Below are positions 49,623-61,710 of a DNA stretch of 64,000 nucleotides, piece by piece. A program made the position numbers and the translations under genes. The stretch's first letter is position 1, and every line of letters begins with the position of its first letter. The notes under the pieces are model-generated. The model did not search any database. It was not told the DNA's origin and worked only from the letters and a program-made list of their open reading frames with translations. Origin of the DNA: an uncultured Prevotella sp. (lineage in GTDB: Bacteria; Bacteroidota; Bacteroidia; Bacteroidales; Bacteroidaceae); NCBI GenBank assembly GCA_900553595.1, contig USEC01000006.1, positions 1 to 64,000 on the forward strand. Reading direction: 5' to 3'.

Positions 49623-51079
49623 ACAACAAACTGTACGGAAACCTGATATTTGAATTGTCGCATAAGGGAAGATGCGCATATTCACTTCCGAAGAATGAGT
49701 TTGGACATCACGAGCTTCCTGCCTCCATGCGTCGAGCAGAGGATGCCGCACTGCCGGAATGTGACGAACTGACCGTGGTGCGCCACTATACCAATCTGAG
49801 TGCAAACAACTTCGGTGTGAACAACGGTTTCTATCCGTTGGGCAGCTGTACAATGAAGTACAACCCCATTATCAACGAGGAAATCGCCGACATGCCACAG
49901 TTTGCAAACCTGCACCCATTGCAGCCTGCCGCCACATGCCAAGGCGCATTGAAGGCATACTACGACATGCAGCGGTCTCTCTCAGCCATCACCGGACTCG
50001 AAGAATTCACTCTTAACCCCTTTGCGGGTGCTCACGGCGAGCTGACAGGACTCATGATTATCCGCGCATACCATCAGAAACGTGGCGACAACAAGCGTAT
50101 AAAAGTAATCGTTCCCGACTCAGCTCATGGCACAAACCCTGCTTCCGCCGCCGTCTGCGGACTCGAAGTGGTGGAAGTGAAGAGTACGGCTGAAGGCATC
50201 GTCGATGTTGATGACCTGCGCACTTTGCTCAACGACGAAGTGGCAGCGATGATGATGACAAACCCGAACACGCTCGGACTGTTTGAAAGCAAGATTCCGG
50301 AGATAGCCAAACTCGTGCACGAATGCGGCGGACTGATGTATTATGACGGAGCTAACCTGAACCCGATGCTCGGCGTATGCCGTCCGGGCGACATGGGATT
50401 CGATGTCATGCACATCAATCTTCACAAGACCTTCTCCACTCCACACGGTGGCGGCGGACCCGGTTCCGGCCCTGTCGGCGTGAGAAAAGGCCTTGAAGAG
50501 TTCCTGCCATGCCCACGGGTTGTGAAGGAAGGCGACACATACAATGTGGCAACCGACTCTTCTGACATAAGCGTTGGAGAGTTCCTTGGCAACTATGCCG
50601 TAATGCTTCGCGCCTACACCTACATCCTTACACTCGGCAAGGAGAACATCAAAATGGTGGGACCACTCGCCACTCTCAACGCCAACTACATAAAGGAAGC
50701 GTTGAAAGACGACTACGAACTGCCGATAAGCAGTGTCTGCAAGCATGAATTCGTGTTCGACGGACTGCGCGACAAGAGTACCGGCGTGACAACAATGGAT
50801 GTTGCAAAGCGACTGCTCGACTACGGTTATCATGCTCCTACTATCTATTTCCCGTTGCTTTTCCATGAATCAATGATGATAGAGCCGACGGAAAACGAAA
50901 GCAAGGAGACCATCGACGAGTTCATCGGGGTACTGCACAAAATCGCAGAAGAGGCCAGAAACGAACCCGAAACGGTGAAGTCGGCACCTCACCGCACACC
51001 TACCGGCCGTGTGGATGATGTGCTTGCAGCAAAGCATCCGATACTGACTTACAGGCAACTCGTCGCCGACAACGAATGA
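49619..51079 (+). CDS. gcvPB: Glycine dehydrogenase (decarboxylating) subunit 2
   Basis: The 486-residue protein is the PLP-binding half of the P protein. The cofactor lysine is Lys270 in NLHKTFSTPHGGGGPG, and SAHGTNPASA lies earlier. Together with GcvPA it decarboxylates glycine and passes the aminomethyl group to GcvH. The start codon overlaps the end of gcvPA. Confidence 0.97.
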   Translation: MNNKLYGNLIFELSHKGRCAYSLPKNEFGHHELPASMRRAEDAALPECDELTVVRHYTNLSANNFGVNNGFYPLGSCTMKYNPIINEEIADMPQFANLHPLQPAATCQGALKAYYDMQRSLSAITGLEEFTLNPFAGAHGELTGLMIIRAYHQKRGDNKRIKVIVPDSAHGTNPASAAVCGLEVVEVKSTAEGIVDVDDLRTLLNDEVAAMMMTNPNTLGLFESKIPEIAKLVHECGGLMYYDGANLNPMLGVCRPGDMGFDVMHINLHKTFSTPHGGGGPGSGPVGVRKGLEEFLPCPRVVKEGDTYNVATDSSDISVGEFLGNYAVMLRAYTYILTLGKENIKMVGPLATLNANYIKEALKDDYELPISSVCKHEFVFDGLRDKSTGVTTMDVAKRLLDYGYHAPTIYFPLLFHESMMIEPTENESKETIDEFIGVLHKIAEEARNEPETVKSAPHRTPTGRVDDVLAAKHPILTYRQLVADNE

Positions 51080-51106
51080 TTGTTGCCGATATACGCAATT
51101 GAAGTA

Positions 51107-52468
51107 ATGAACAATACAGATGTTATAATAATTGGCAGCGGTCCCGGTGGTTACCAGACCGCTTGCCATGCTGCCAAAAACGGCTTGCAAACAGTAATTG
51201 TCGAAGCCGGCGAAGTGGGCGGAACATGCCTCAACCGTGGCTGTATTCCCACAAAGACACTGTGCCGCAACGCCGAAGTGATGGACACTTTGCGCCACGC
51301 CGAAACCTTCGGTCTGAACGTGACAAGTCCTGTCGGGATTGACTACGAGAAAGTTGTAGATCGCAAGGACGAGGTTGTCAGACAGCTGCGAAACGGCATT
51401 GACACACTGCTGAAGCAGCCTGGCATACAGTTTCTGCACGGAACGGCACACTTCAAGGATGCCCATACCATTGTTGTGAATGATGAGGAGTACACAGCCA
51501 AAAGCATCATCATCGCCACAGGCTCGCTTCCCAAGTGTCCGCCCATAGAAGGAACCGGCCTTGAAGGGGTGCTCACTTCCACCGAATTGCTGAATCTCCG
51601 CACTCTGCCCAAGCGGTTGTGCATCATCGGAGCCGGCGTGATAGGCATGGAGTTCGCATCAATCTTCAACAGTTTCGGAACGGAAGTCACCGTCGTTGAG
51701 TTCCTCAAAGAGGCTCTGCCTGTGCTCGACAGCGACATAGCCAAGCGTCTTCGCCAGACCATAGGCAAGCGCGGTGTGGAGTTCAATATGCAGTCTGCGG
51801 TGAAAAGCATAACAGAAACGAAAGACGAAAACGGCAACAGACAACTCACCGTGACCTTTGAAAAGAAGGGAAAGGAGGCGCAGAGCGATGCCGACATCGT
51901 GCTGATTGCCACCGGAAGAAAGCCCAACACCGAAGGCCTTGAAATAGAAAAAGCCGGCATCGAAGTCGGCAGACAAGGCATTTCTGTTGATGAACACTTC
52001 CAGACAAACATCGAAGGAGTCTATGCCATCGGCGATGTCAATGGCGAGTGCATGCTTGCCCACGCCGCAACATTCCAGGGACAGCATGTGATAAACCACA
52101 TCCTTGGCAAGGCAGACAATATCCGTTTCGACATAATGCCATCGGCAGTGTTCACCTATCCGGAAGCCGCCAGTGTGGGATTGAGCGAAGATTCCTGCAA
52201 AGCCAATGGTCTGGAGTACTCATGCCACAAGAGTTTCTACCGTGCAAACGGCAAGGCTCTGGCAATGAACGAGACCGACGGAATGTTGAAACTCATGACC
52301 GGAGCCGACGGAAAGATACTCGGTTGCCACGCTTTCGGAGCCCACTCGTCTGACATGGTGCAGGAAGTGGCTGCGTTAATGAATTCCGACGCCACCATAA
52401 ACAGCCTTGCCGACATCGTACACATACACCCCACCCTTGCAGAAATACTGCATGAGACATCGATGTAA
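51107..52468 (+). CDS. lpdA: Dihydrolipoyl dehydrogenase (L protein)
   Basis: The ATG at 51107 gives 453 residues; the longer frame starting at 51080 overlaps the gcvPB end without sense. The FAD-binding GSGPGGY (about 10-16) is followed by GGTCLNRGCIPTKTL, the redox-active disulfide, and HIHPTLAEILHE, the C-terminal catalytic His/Glu. It reoxidises lipoyl GcvH with NAD+. It closes the glycine cleavage set; it could also serve other lipoyl complexes, none of which is in the window. Confidence 0.96.
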   Translation: MNNTDVIIIGSGPGGYQTACHAAKNGLQTVIVEAGEVGGTCLNRGCIPTKTLCRNAEVMDTLRHAETFGLNVTSPVGIDYEKVVDRKDEVVRQLRNGIDTLLKQPGIQFLHGTAHFKDAHTIVVNDEEYTAKSIIIATGSLPKCPPIEGTGLEGVLTSTELLNLRTLPKRLCIIGAGVIGMEFASIFNSFGTEVTVVEFLKEALPVLDSDIAKRLRQTIGKRGVEFNMQSAVKSITETKDENGNRQLTVTFEKKGKEAQSDADIVLIATGRKPNTEGLEIEKAGIEVGRQGISVDEHFQTNIEGVYAIGDVNGECMLAHAATFQGQHVINHILGKADNIRFDIMPSAVFTYPEAASVGLSEDSCKANGLEYSCHKSFYRANGKALAMNETDGMLKLMTGADGKILGCHAFGAHSSDMVQEVAALMNSDATINSLADIVHIHPTLAEILHETSM

Positions 52469-52486
52469 GACTGTTACAGATATACG

Positions 52487-52525
52487 AAACAGGCAGTATG
52501 GCTTGACCATACTGCCTGTTTTTAT
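52487..52525 (+). terminator. Intrinsic terminator of the gcv-lpd operon
   Basis: AAACAGGCAGTATGG pairs perfectly with CCATACTGCCTGTTT around CTTGA, followed by T residues. The reverse strand also reads a hairpin, but with fewer T residues for coaW. Confidence 0.85.
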
Positions 52526-52554
52526 TTATACACGACTTATGTATGCGGTGAAAA

Positions 52555-53388
52555 TCATTCCAATCCAATGCGGCGATAGCACAATGCCGCACCAATGGCA
52601 GTACAGAATTCGGAATACTGCGGGATGTGGAACTTCACCCCATAAAGGTCCTCCGTGGCATTGAAGACACTGCGACACTGTGGCAGCAGCGTGAGGTTGC
52701 CAATCATCACAAACTCCTTTATGCCGCTTCGCAATGAAGAAAGTATCGATGCGCTGCATATAGATTGAAGCACCATCCATATAAGTCCGAGCGCAATGTC
52801 CTCGCGTGAAGCGTTGCTCTTGGCATTACCGAAGAGCGAAGCTATCGCATCCATAGGCAAACCCGGCAGCGGACTGGCACTGATGTCGCTTATAAGCACA
52901 TTGATATTCGATGTGTCGCCACCTTCGGCGAGAGCCGCCACCTGCTTTATGTCATCGGTTTTGAGCAGCAGACGCGACAGTCCCTGAAGCGTTCCGCCAC
53001 CTATTCCTATTCCGCCTATATGCTCAATTCTGTCGCCATCACACTGCACAATGGATGTTCCAGTGCCAAGGCTCACCACAATCATGTTGTCGAGGTTTGT
53101 CTCATACCGTGCTCCGAGACCGTCGGCAATAAACTCTTCCGCCTTGTCGGTGGGCAGTCCATAGACGGGTTCGTTGATGTAGGCACTGCCGACACCGGTG
53201 AGCATCACCTTTTCCACATTCTGAAGCTGAATATGATTGTCGTACAAATACTTTCCGAACGCACCATACAGCGATGTCACGGGGTCTGTAGCCCTGATGC
53301 GTATCGGCGAGAGCACCTTGCCTTCTCCGTCAATTCCAACTATCTTCGTGGTGCTGATGCCCACATCTATGCCTATTACGATTCCCAT
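52555..53388 (-). CDS. coaW: Type II pantothenate kinase
   Basis: The 277-residue protein phosphorylates pantothenate in CoA synthesis. It begins with MGIVIGIDVGISTTKIVGID, the ATP-binding phosphate-1 loop of the ASKHA fold, and has VVSLGTGTSIVQ (phosphate-2 motif) and GIGIGGGTLQGLSRLL in the second half. It belongs to the type II group, related to eukaryotic PanK and to Staphylococcus CoaW. It is transcribed alone from the promoter at 53416-53447. Confidence 0.93.
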   Translation of the reverse strand: MGIVIGIDVGISTTKIVGIDGEGKVLSPIRIRATDPVTSLYGAFGKYLYDNHIQLQNVEKVMLTGVGSAYINEPVYGLPTDKAEEFIADGLGARYETNLDNMIVVSLGTGTSIVQCDGDRIEHIGGIGIGGGTLQGLSRLLLKTDDIKQVAALAEGGDTSNINVLISDISASPLPGLPMDAIASLFGNAKSNASREDIALGLIWMVLQSICSASILSSLRSGIKEFVMIGNLTLLPQCRSVFNATEDLYGVKFHIPQYSEFCTAIGAALCYRRIGLE

Positions 53389-53415
53389 TTGCGATATGTT
53401 TTATGAAATTTTCTG

Positions 53416-53447
53416 CAAAGTTACATCTTCATATCCTAACGGCAAAG
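53416..53447 (-). promoter_or_regulatory. Promoter of coaW
   Basis: The minus strand has CTTTG (53443-53447), 19 bp and TAACTTTG (53416-53423). Transcription would start near 53409, about 21 nt before the ATG. Confidence 0.7.
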
Positions 53448-53534
53448 AAAGCCAACCTGTTTTTGCCTTGCCGCCATTCACAAATTCATGCAACCAGAAG
53501 TTCTTCACGATGAAAGTCCGTGTAAATCATGGGC

Positions 53535-56352
<2,818 letters not shown>

Positions 56353-56361
56353 TTACCTATT

Positions 56362-57936
56362 TTAATTTGCCTCCCGATAAGCGGCGCACATGTCGGCACA
56401 ACGCTCGCCATCGACACCCGCCGACACTATTCCGCCGGCATATCCGGCCCCTTCGCCACACGGGAAAAGTCCGCGAAGGGCGACATGCTGCAAAGTCTCG
56501 CGGTCGCGCAGTATTCTCACCGGCGACGACGTGCGTGTCTCCGTGGCGATGAGTACGGCTTCGTTGGTGAGGAATCCGTGGCTCATCTTGCCGAACTTAC
56601 GGAATCCTTCCTGCAAACGCTTGCCCACAAACGACGGCAACCAGAAGTGAAGCGGCGACGAAATGAGTCCGGGTGCATAGCTGCTCTTGGGCAAATCGTA
56701 GCTCAGACGGTTGTTCACGAAGTCGGCCATGCGCTGTGCGGGAGCCGTCTGCTTCATGTTGCCCTGCTGCCAGCATGAGCGTTCGAGCTGTTCCTGGAAG
56801 TGCATCACGCGCAAGGGGTCGTCGCTCTCGCCGCCGACATCCTCAGGAAGCGTCTCCACCACCATTCCGCTGTTCGACCACTGTGTGCCCCGGTTGCTCG
56901 GACTCATGCCGTTCACCACAATCTGTTCCTTGTCCGTGGCGGCAGGAATGACGAAACCGCCGGGACACATGCAGAACGAATAGACACCACGCCCGTCCAC
57001 CTGTGTCACAAAACTGTACTCGGCTGCCGGCAGATACTTGCCGCGCCCGTCCCTGTTGTGGTACTGTATCTGGTCGATAAGCTGCGAAGGATGCTCCAGG
57101 CGCACACCTACGGCTATGCCTTTCGCCTCAATCTCTATCTTCGCTTCGGCAAGGTAGCGATAAACATCACGCGCCGAATGCCCCGTAGCGAGAATCACGG
57201 GGCCACGGAATGTCATCTCCGCACCACTGGCAACACCCACCGCCTCAACGCCGACAACCGTGCCGGAGCTGATGAGAAGGCGTGTCATCTTGGTCTGGAA
57301 GTGCACCTCGCCTCCACATTTTATAATAGTGTTGCGCATGTTCTCAATCACCTTCGGCAACTTGTCGGTGCCGATATGGGGATGGGCGTCGGCAAGAATG
57401 GCTGTCGATGCACCATGCTGGCAGAACACATTGAGAATCTTTTCTATGCTTCCACGTTTCTTCGAGCGCGTATATAGCTTTCCGTCAGAATAGGCTCCTG
57501 CCCCTCCCTCGCCGAAACAATAGTTGCTCTCGGCATCAACTGTCTGTGTCTTCGTGATGTTTGCAAGGTCCTTCTTGCGCTCACGCACATCTTTTCCACG
57601 CTCCAGAACTATGGGACGCAGACCGAGTTCTATGAGGCGCAGCGAGGCAAACAGTCCGCCAGGACCCTCGCCCACCACTATCACGGCAGGTTTTCCGCTC
57701 ACATCACCGTAGTCCGTACGCACATACTCCTCGGCTTGCGGAAACTCATTGATGTAGAGCCGCACCTTGAGATTGACGAAGACGGTGCGCTGCCGTGCGT
57801 CGATGCTGCGTTTAAGCACCCGCACGGCATTGATGGTCCTGATGTCAATGCCCTCCTCGTCGGCCATATAACGGCGTATGTTCTCCTCGTTGGAAGCCAC
57901 TACGGGCAACACGCGTATCTGAAATTCCTTTATCAT
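56362..57936 (-). CDS. NAD(P)/FAD-dependent oxidoreductase
   Basis: The start at 57936 gives 524 residues (the frame extends to 57966). A short N-terminal domain of about 90 residues precedes the FAD-binding region with VIVVGEGPGGLFASLRLIELG; LATGHSARDVYRYL and FSFCMCPGGFV-like CPGGFV are further motifs. This group (COG2509 type) has no firm function. It precedes ligA and the B3/B4 protein in one run. The substrate is unknown. Confidence 0.85.
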   Translation of the reverse strand: MIKEFQIRVLPVVASNEENIRRYMADEEGIDIRTINAVRVLKRSIDARQRTVFVNLKVRLYINEFPQAEEYVRTDYGDVSGKPAVIVVGEGPGGLFASLRLIELGLRPIVLERGKDVRERKKDLANITKTQTVDAESNYCFGEGGAGAYSDGKLYTRSKKRGSIEKILNVFCQHGASTAILADAHPHIGTDKLPKVIENMRNTIIKCGGEVHFQTKMTRLLISSGTVVGVEAVGVASGAEMTFRGPVILATGHSARDVYRYLAEAKIEIEAKGIAVGVRLEHPSQLIDQIQYHNRDGRGKYLPAAEYSFVTQVDGRGVYSFCMCPGGFVIPAATDKEQIVVNGMSPSNRGTQWSNSGMVVETLPEDVGGESDDPLRVMHFQEQLERSCWQQGNMKQTAPAQRMADFVNNRLSYDLPKSSYAPGLISSPLHFWLPSFVGKRLQEGFRKFGKMSHGFLTNEAVLIATETRTSSPVRILRDRETLQHVALRGLFPCGEGAGYAGGIVSAGVDGERCADMCAAYREAN

Positions 57937-58219
57937 ATATACAAAATCATTGCACCAATAATGCAAAACTAAATTCTACGACACAAAATTAAGCAAAAGG
58001 AAGCGAATAACGCCCACCACAGGCAATAAAAATGTTGTACATGCAAGAAACCCTCCTCCGGCGGCAGCATAGGCAGCACCGCCGGGAAAACCCTCTACCG
58101 CGGCACTGGCACAAAATCAGAATGTCACACAATTCGGTTCTTTTATGTATTTATGTCACTAAATCCACAGTTCCGGCAACACAAAATTTCGAAGAAGAAA
58201 GAAAAAACCGTAGTTTCAA

Positions 58220-58300
58220 AAAGAAGCCTTGTTTGCACTCAAAAGAAGCCTTGTTTAGGATGCAAACAAGCCTTGTTTTGAATGCAAAGAAGATGCTTTC
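58220..58300. repeat. 22-bp-period palindromic array 4 (four units, last degenerate)
   Basis: Units at 58220-58234, 58242-58256, 58264-58278 and 58286-58300, with 7-bp spacers gcactca, aggatgc and tgaatgc. The first two units read AAAGAAGCCTTGTTT, the third AAACAAGCCTTGTTT and the last has mutated to AAAGAAGATGCTTTC. It lies between divergent promoters, as arrays 2 and 3 do. Confidence 0.8.
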
Positions 58301-58518
58301 ATTTTGTCATCAAGCCTTTTGCTGAAACCGACGGTATTTGCCTTTGCCACATAATCTGTTAGCACTGCCTTGACACGTTTCTGACATTAGAATGCAAGGA
58401 AATCCCTTTAACGATGAGAAAACAAGCAATATCCGACGATATTTTGCCGGACCGAACATTTTAACATAAGAAGAGATTTTTTTATAACACTTTTATCCCT
58501 TTTTATTTCATTTGTTAG

Positions 58519-58526
58519 TATATTTG
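58519..58526 (+). promoter_or_regulatory. Candidate -7 box for the DUF3575 operon
   Basis: TATATTTG fits TAnnTTTG. Transcription would start near 58533, leaving a leader of about 378 nt before the gene at 58911. There is no -33 match. Confidence 0.45.
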
Positions 58527-58570
58527 CAACTGTCATAATATACAATTAAAAAAACGAATAAATGTTGTCC

Positions 58571-58622
58571 GGTGCTACAGCAGCACCCAAAGGGAATATA
58601 TAAAAGTCGTTTTTGACTTTTA
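58571..58622 (+). promoter_or_regulatory. Two hairpins in the long leader of the DUF3575 gene
   Basis: GGTGCT-ACAGC-AGCACC (58571-58587) and TAAAAGTC-GTTTTT-GACTTTTA (58601-58622) are perfect inverted repeats. A 13-codon reading frame, MLSGATAAPKGNI, covers the first hairpin and stops at its edge before the second. This resembles a leader-peptide layout but no known attenuator was recognised. Confidence 0.4.
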
Positions 58623-58910
58623 GCGTTTTCAAAGGTCTAATAAAAAGAAAGACAAATGGGAACAATGCATAAGTATCCCGGACTGGACGACAAATGAAAA
58701 TAGGACAAGGGATGTTATGAAAGAACAGAAGTTTCACCGGGCATTCAGGATTGCCACCAAGGGACGGACGAACAGACAGGCAAACAATAGAAAAAGAAAC
58801 ATGGACCAATCCGTTTTCTGAACATGCATGCCGCCGCCATGAGAGACTTCGACAAGAGAAGATAGTTATGACAGATAGGTAAAAGCAAAAAATCAAGTAA
58901 AAAAGATAAA

Positions 58911-59480
58911 ATGATTTCGTTTTTAAAGAGAATCACCGGAAAAGGCATCGCGGCTTTTTCCATGGCAATATTGGCAGGCTACTGCAACACGGCCTCAGCA
59001 CAACGGATTGCCTTGAAGACCAATGCCCTGTACTGGGCAACCGCATCTCCAAACATCGGACTTGAATTAAGGATAAACCGTCACATCACATTCGACTTCG
59101 ATGCCACCTACAACAACATCACAATAGGCAAATACGACTCACAGGTGAGAATGTTCACGCCGGAAATGCGCTACTGGTTCAGCGCACGACCACAGGCAGG
59201 ACACTTCGTGGGACTCACTGGTATCGCCACCAACTACAACATGACCATAGACAAAAAGACACATGACGGCGACCTCTTCGGCGGCGGATTCTCCTACGGC
59301 TACAGTTTCGTGTTGGGAGAACACTGGAGCCTTGAAACGACAATAGGTGCCGGATTCGTCTATCGCCACGAACTGGAATACCGGCTGGACAGCGACTACC
59401 GGCTGGAAAAGGCAAACATTCATAAATGGCAGCCATTCCCGTTGAAAGCGGGAATAAGCTTCGTCTATATCATAAAATAA
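58911..59480 (+). CDS. DUF3575 outer-membrane protein
   Basis: The 189-residue protein has a signal peptide (about 1-30, NTASAQ) and the DUF3575 pattern RIALKTNALYWATASPNIGL. It ends with an aromatic-rich beta pattern (LKAGISFVYIIK), consistent with a small beta-barrel. In Bacteroides, DUF3575 genes often occur beside fimbria-assembly genes of the Mfa/Fim type. It precedes two larger envelope genes in the same direction, spaced 92 and 11 nt. Confidence 0.88.
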   Translation: MISFLKRITGKGIAAFSMAILAGYCNTASAQRIALKTNALYWATASPNIGLELRINRHITFDFDATYNNITIGKYDSQVRMFTPEMRYWFSARPQAGHFVGLTGIATNYNMTIDKKTHDGDLFGGGFSYGYSFVLGEHWSLETTIGAGFVYRHELEYRLDSDYRLEKANIHKWQPFPLKAGISFVYIIK

Positions 59481-59572
59481 CGACAACCGGGAGCAGGGAC
59501 ACCGCCATACGGCTACACCGCACAGACGCCCTGCACAAGAACAAGAAACCGTAAAAATCAAGATTCACAGAA

Positions 59573-61699
59573 ATGACTATTCCGGGAAACAAAGAAAACA
59601 AGCCTGGCACAATGCGACACAACCTCCTGTACACTGCAAGACGGGTGTGTGCAGCACTGATAATGATAGTTGCAGGCTTTGCATCAACAGCAAACGCACA
59701 GGAAGTGATAAGACTCAGCGGCACCGTCCTGTCGAAGGACAGCAACGAACCGCTCATTGGCGTAAACATATCTGACGCCAACACCAAACGCGCACTCGCC
59801 GCGACCGACGCCGACGGAAAATTCGCCTTCAACGTATATTCCAACGCAACACTGCGATTCAGCATGGTGGGAATAAAGCCGAAGAACGTGAAACTGAAGA
59901 ACGGACAGACCAATATCACCGTGCGACTCGAAGAGGACGACATCTCGCTCAAAGAAATCGTGGTGCAGACAAAGCGCATAACCGACAAGATTCTGCCCGA
60001 AGCCACCGACATCTTAGTGAAAGGCAACTACCTGCACATCTCAACACGAGTGAGGGTGCCACGCGAAATGTTCGCACACGACACACGACTCGTGGTGCAG
60101 CCCGTGCTCAACAACGTGACACGCGGCAAACAGACACTGATGCGCCCCATGGTGTATGACGCAAAGGAATACCACAAGACACAAAACCGCATGTACGACT
60201 TCGACATGAACGACAGCACAAGCGGCGACCCGCTCGCAAAATACGTGACGGTGAAAAGCAAAGAAACACGGGAAAAAGGACGCACCAACGACATCATAGG
60301 CTACAACGACTCCATCTATATGGACAATGTGAAGGACGACTATTCGTGCGATGTGTATATGGCAATAGAGGACTACACACACATTCTCTACCGCGACACC
60401 ACCATCATAGCTAAAGGCACGGTGAACCCGCTGCGATGGCTCGACTATTCGTTCACGACCCAAGATCTGACAGACCCGCGCTTCCTGCCGAAGCAGGAGA
60501 AACAGCTGCGCAACACTACTGGTGAGATAAATCTACGGTTCCTCATAGATAAGGCGGAGTTCGACGCTGCCAATGCACAGAACGCCGAAGAGATAGAAAA
60601 GCTGCGCCGGCAGATTGAAGGCATTGCCACTTCGGAAGGAGCATCGATACAGTCGCTCACACTTAAAGGCACTTCATCGCCCGACGGCAAGTATGAGGGC
60701 AACCTGAAACTGGCAAAACGACGTATGGGTTTCGCGTCAAACTACATACGCTCGCTCATGCCGGAGAACCTGCGACGCTCCATAAGCTTCGACAGCGACG
60801 CCAAGGTGGCTTCGTGGAACGATGTGGCAGCACTGCTGCGCAAGGACAGCCTCGACACTGAGGCAAACCAAGTGGAGAACACAATAAAGCGCAGTAGAAA
60901 CATAAACGACCAAAGCCGGGCTATGCGCCACCTGCCGTTCTACAAGACACTTCTCATGACCAAGTATCTGCCGCAACTGCGCCGCGTGGACTACACCCTC
61001 AATTACGCGATTTACCGCGAACTGACACGCGACGAAATACTCGCCCTTTACAAGAAGGACCGCAAACAACTTTCACGCTTCGAGTTCTACACCCTGTACT
61101 CGACAGAAACCGACAAGAACAGGCGTGAGCAGTATATGCGCGAAGCCCTTGAGGTGTATCCGTCGTTCATGGCGGCAGCCAACGACCTGTCGGCAAGCCT
61201 GACAAGCCGCGGAGCATCCGACGAGACACTGCTTGAAAACTTTGTCGGCGAGAGCGCACCACGCGAAGTGAACTGCAACCAGATGGTAGCCCTGCTCAAT
61301 TCGGGACACTACACAAAGGCCGACTCCGTGGCGGCATTCATAACAAAGGACAAAGACACCGAACTACTGATAGCCGTAAACAACGTGCTCAACGGACGCC
61401 TTGACGACTACAGGGTTGTAGCCGCCACCAGTCCGCGCAACGAATGCTGTCTGCTGCTCGCCATGAAGAAAAACGAAGAAGCGATGAAGCTGGCAAAGCA
61501 ACTGCCCGACGACGAAGCACTCACCCACTACATGCGTGCCATCTGCCTCAACCGGCTCAACGATGCAGTGGGGGCTTACGATGAACTGAAGGAGGCTTTC
61601 AAACTCGACCCGTCGCTCAAGAGTGTGGCACACATTGACGGCGATGTGAACAACCTGTTGCTCGACGAAGAGAAGAACAACAAACAGACAAAGAATTAA
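59573..61699 (+). CDS. OmpA-like protein with carboxypeptidase-regulatory domain and helical C-terminal half
   Basis: The 708-residue protein has a signal peptide (a second ATG at 59612 would shorten the N-terminus by 13 residues). After VIRLSGTVLSKDSNEPLIGVN, a CarboxypepD-reg-like domain (about 40-120), comes a beta-rich stretch with RLVVQPVLNN that recalls DUF3868 of fimbria loci. An OmpA-like region (about 315-395) contains LTLKGTSSPDGKYEGNLKLA. The last 280 residues are mainly helical and TPR-like. A role in attaching a surface structure to peptidoglycan is inferred. The family assignment is by motif only. Confidence 0.7.
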   Translation: MTIPGNKENKPGTMRHNLLYTARRVCAALIMIVAGFASTANAQEVIRLSGTVLSKDSNEPLIGVNISDANTKRALAATDADGKFAFNVYSNATLRFSMVGIKPKNVKLKNGQTNITVRLEEDDISLKEIVVQTKRITDKILPEATDILVKGNYLHISTRVRVPREMFAHDTRLVVQPVLNNVTRGKQTLMRPMVYDAKEYHKTQNRMYDFDMNDSTSGDPLAKYVTVKSKETREKGRTNDIIGYNDSIYMDNVKDDYSCDVYMAIEDYTHILYRDTTIIAKGTVNPLRWLDYSFTTQDLTDPRFLPKQEKQLRNTTGEINLRFLIDKAEFDAANAQNAEEIEKLRRQIEGIATSEGASIQSLTLKGTSSPDGKYEGNLKLAKRRMGFASNYIRSLMPENLRRSISFDSDAKVASWNDVAALLRKDSLDTEANQVENTIKRSRNINDQSRAMRHLPFYKTLLMTKYLPQLRRVDYTLNYAIYRELTRDEILALYKKDRKQLSRFEFYTLYSTETDKNRREQYMREALEVYPSFMAAANDLSASLTSRGASDETLLENFVGESAPREVNCNQMVALLNSGHYTKADSVAAFITKDKDTELLIAVNNVLNGRLDDYRVVAATSPRNECCLLLAMKKNEEAMKLAKQLPDDEALTHYMRAICLNRLNDAVGAYDELKEAFKLDPSLKSVAHIDGDVNNLLLDEEKNNKQTKN

Positions 61700-61710
61700 A
61701 GAGCAGAAAA

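Larger units (their letters stand above)
57937..58910. other. 974-nt intergenic region between divergent genes
   Basis: No protein gene is apparent. It contains -7-like boxes for the flavoprotein gene on the minus strand (57964-57971 TAGTTTTG and 57984-57991 TAATTTTG), array 4 (58220-58300), a plus-strand -7 box (58519-58526) and a leader of nearly 380 nt with two hairpins. A 13-codon reading frame (58562-58603) begins soon after the predicted start. The rest shows no recognisable feature. Confidence 0.5.

Noticed and set aside
58562..58603. Independent gene for the 13-codon frame in the DUF3575 leader
   Set aside because: It is too short to support as a protein gene alone; kept only as a possible leader peptide.
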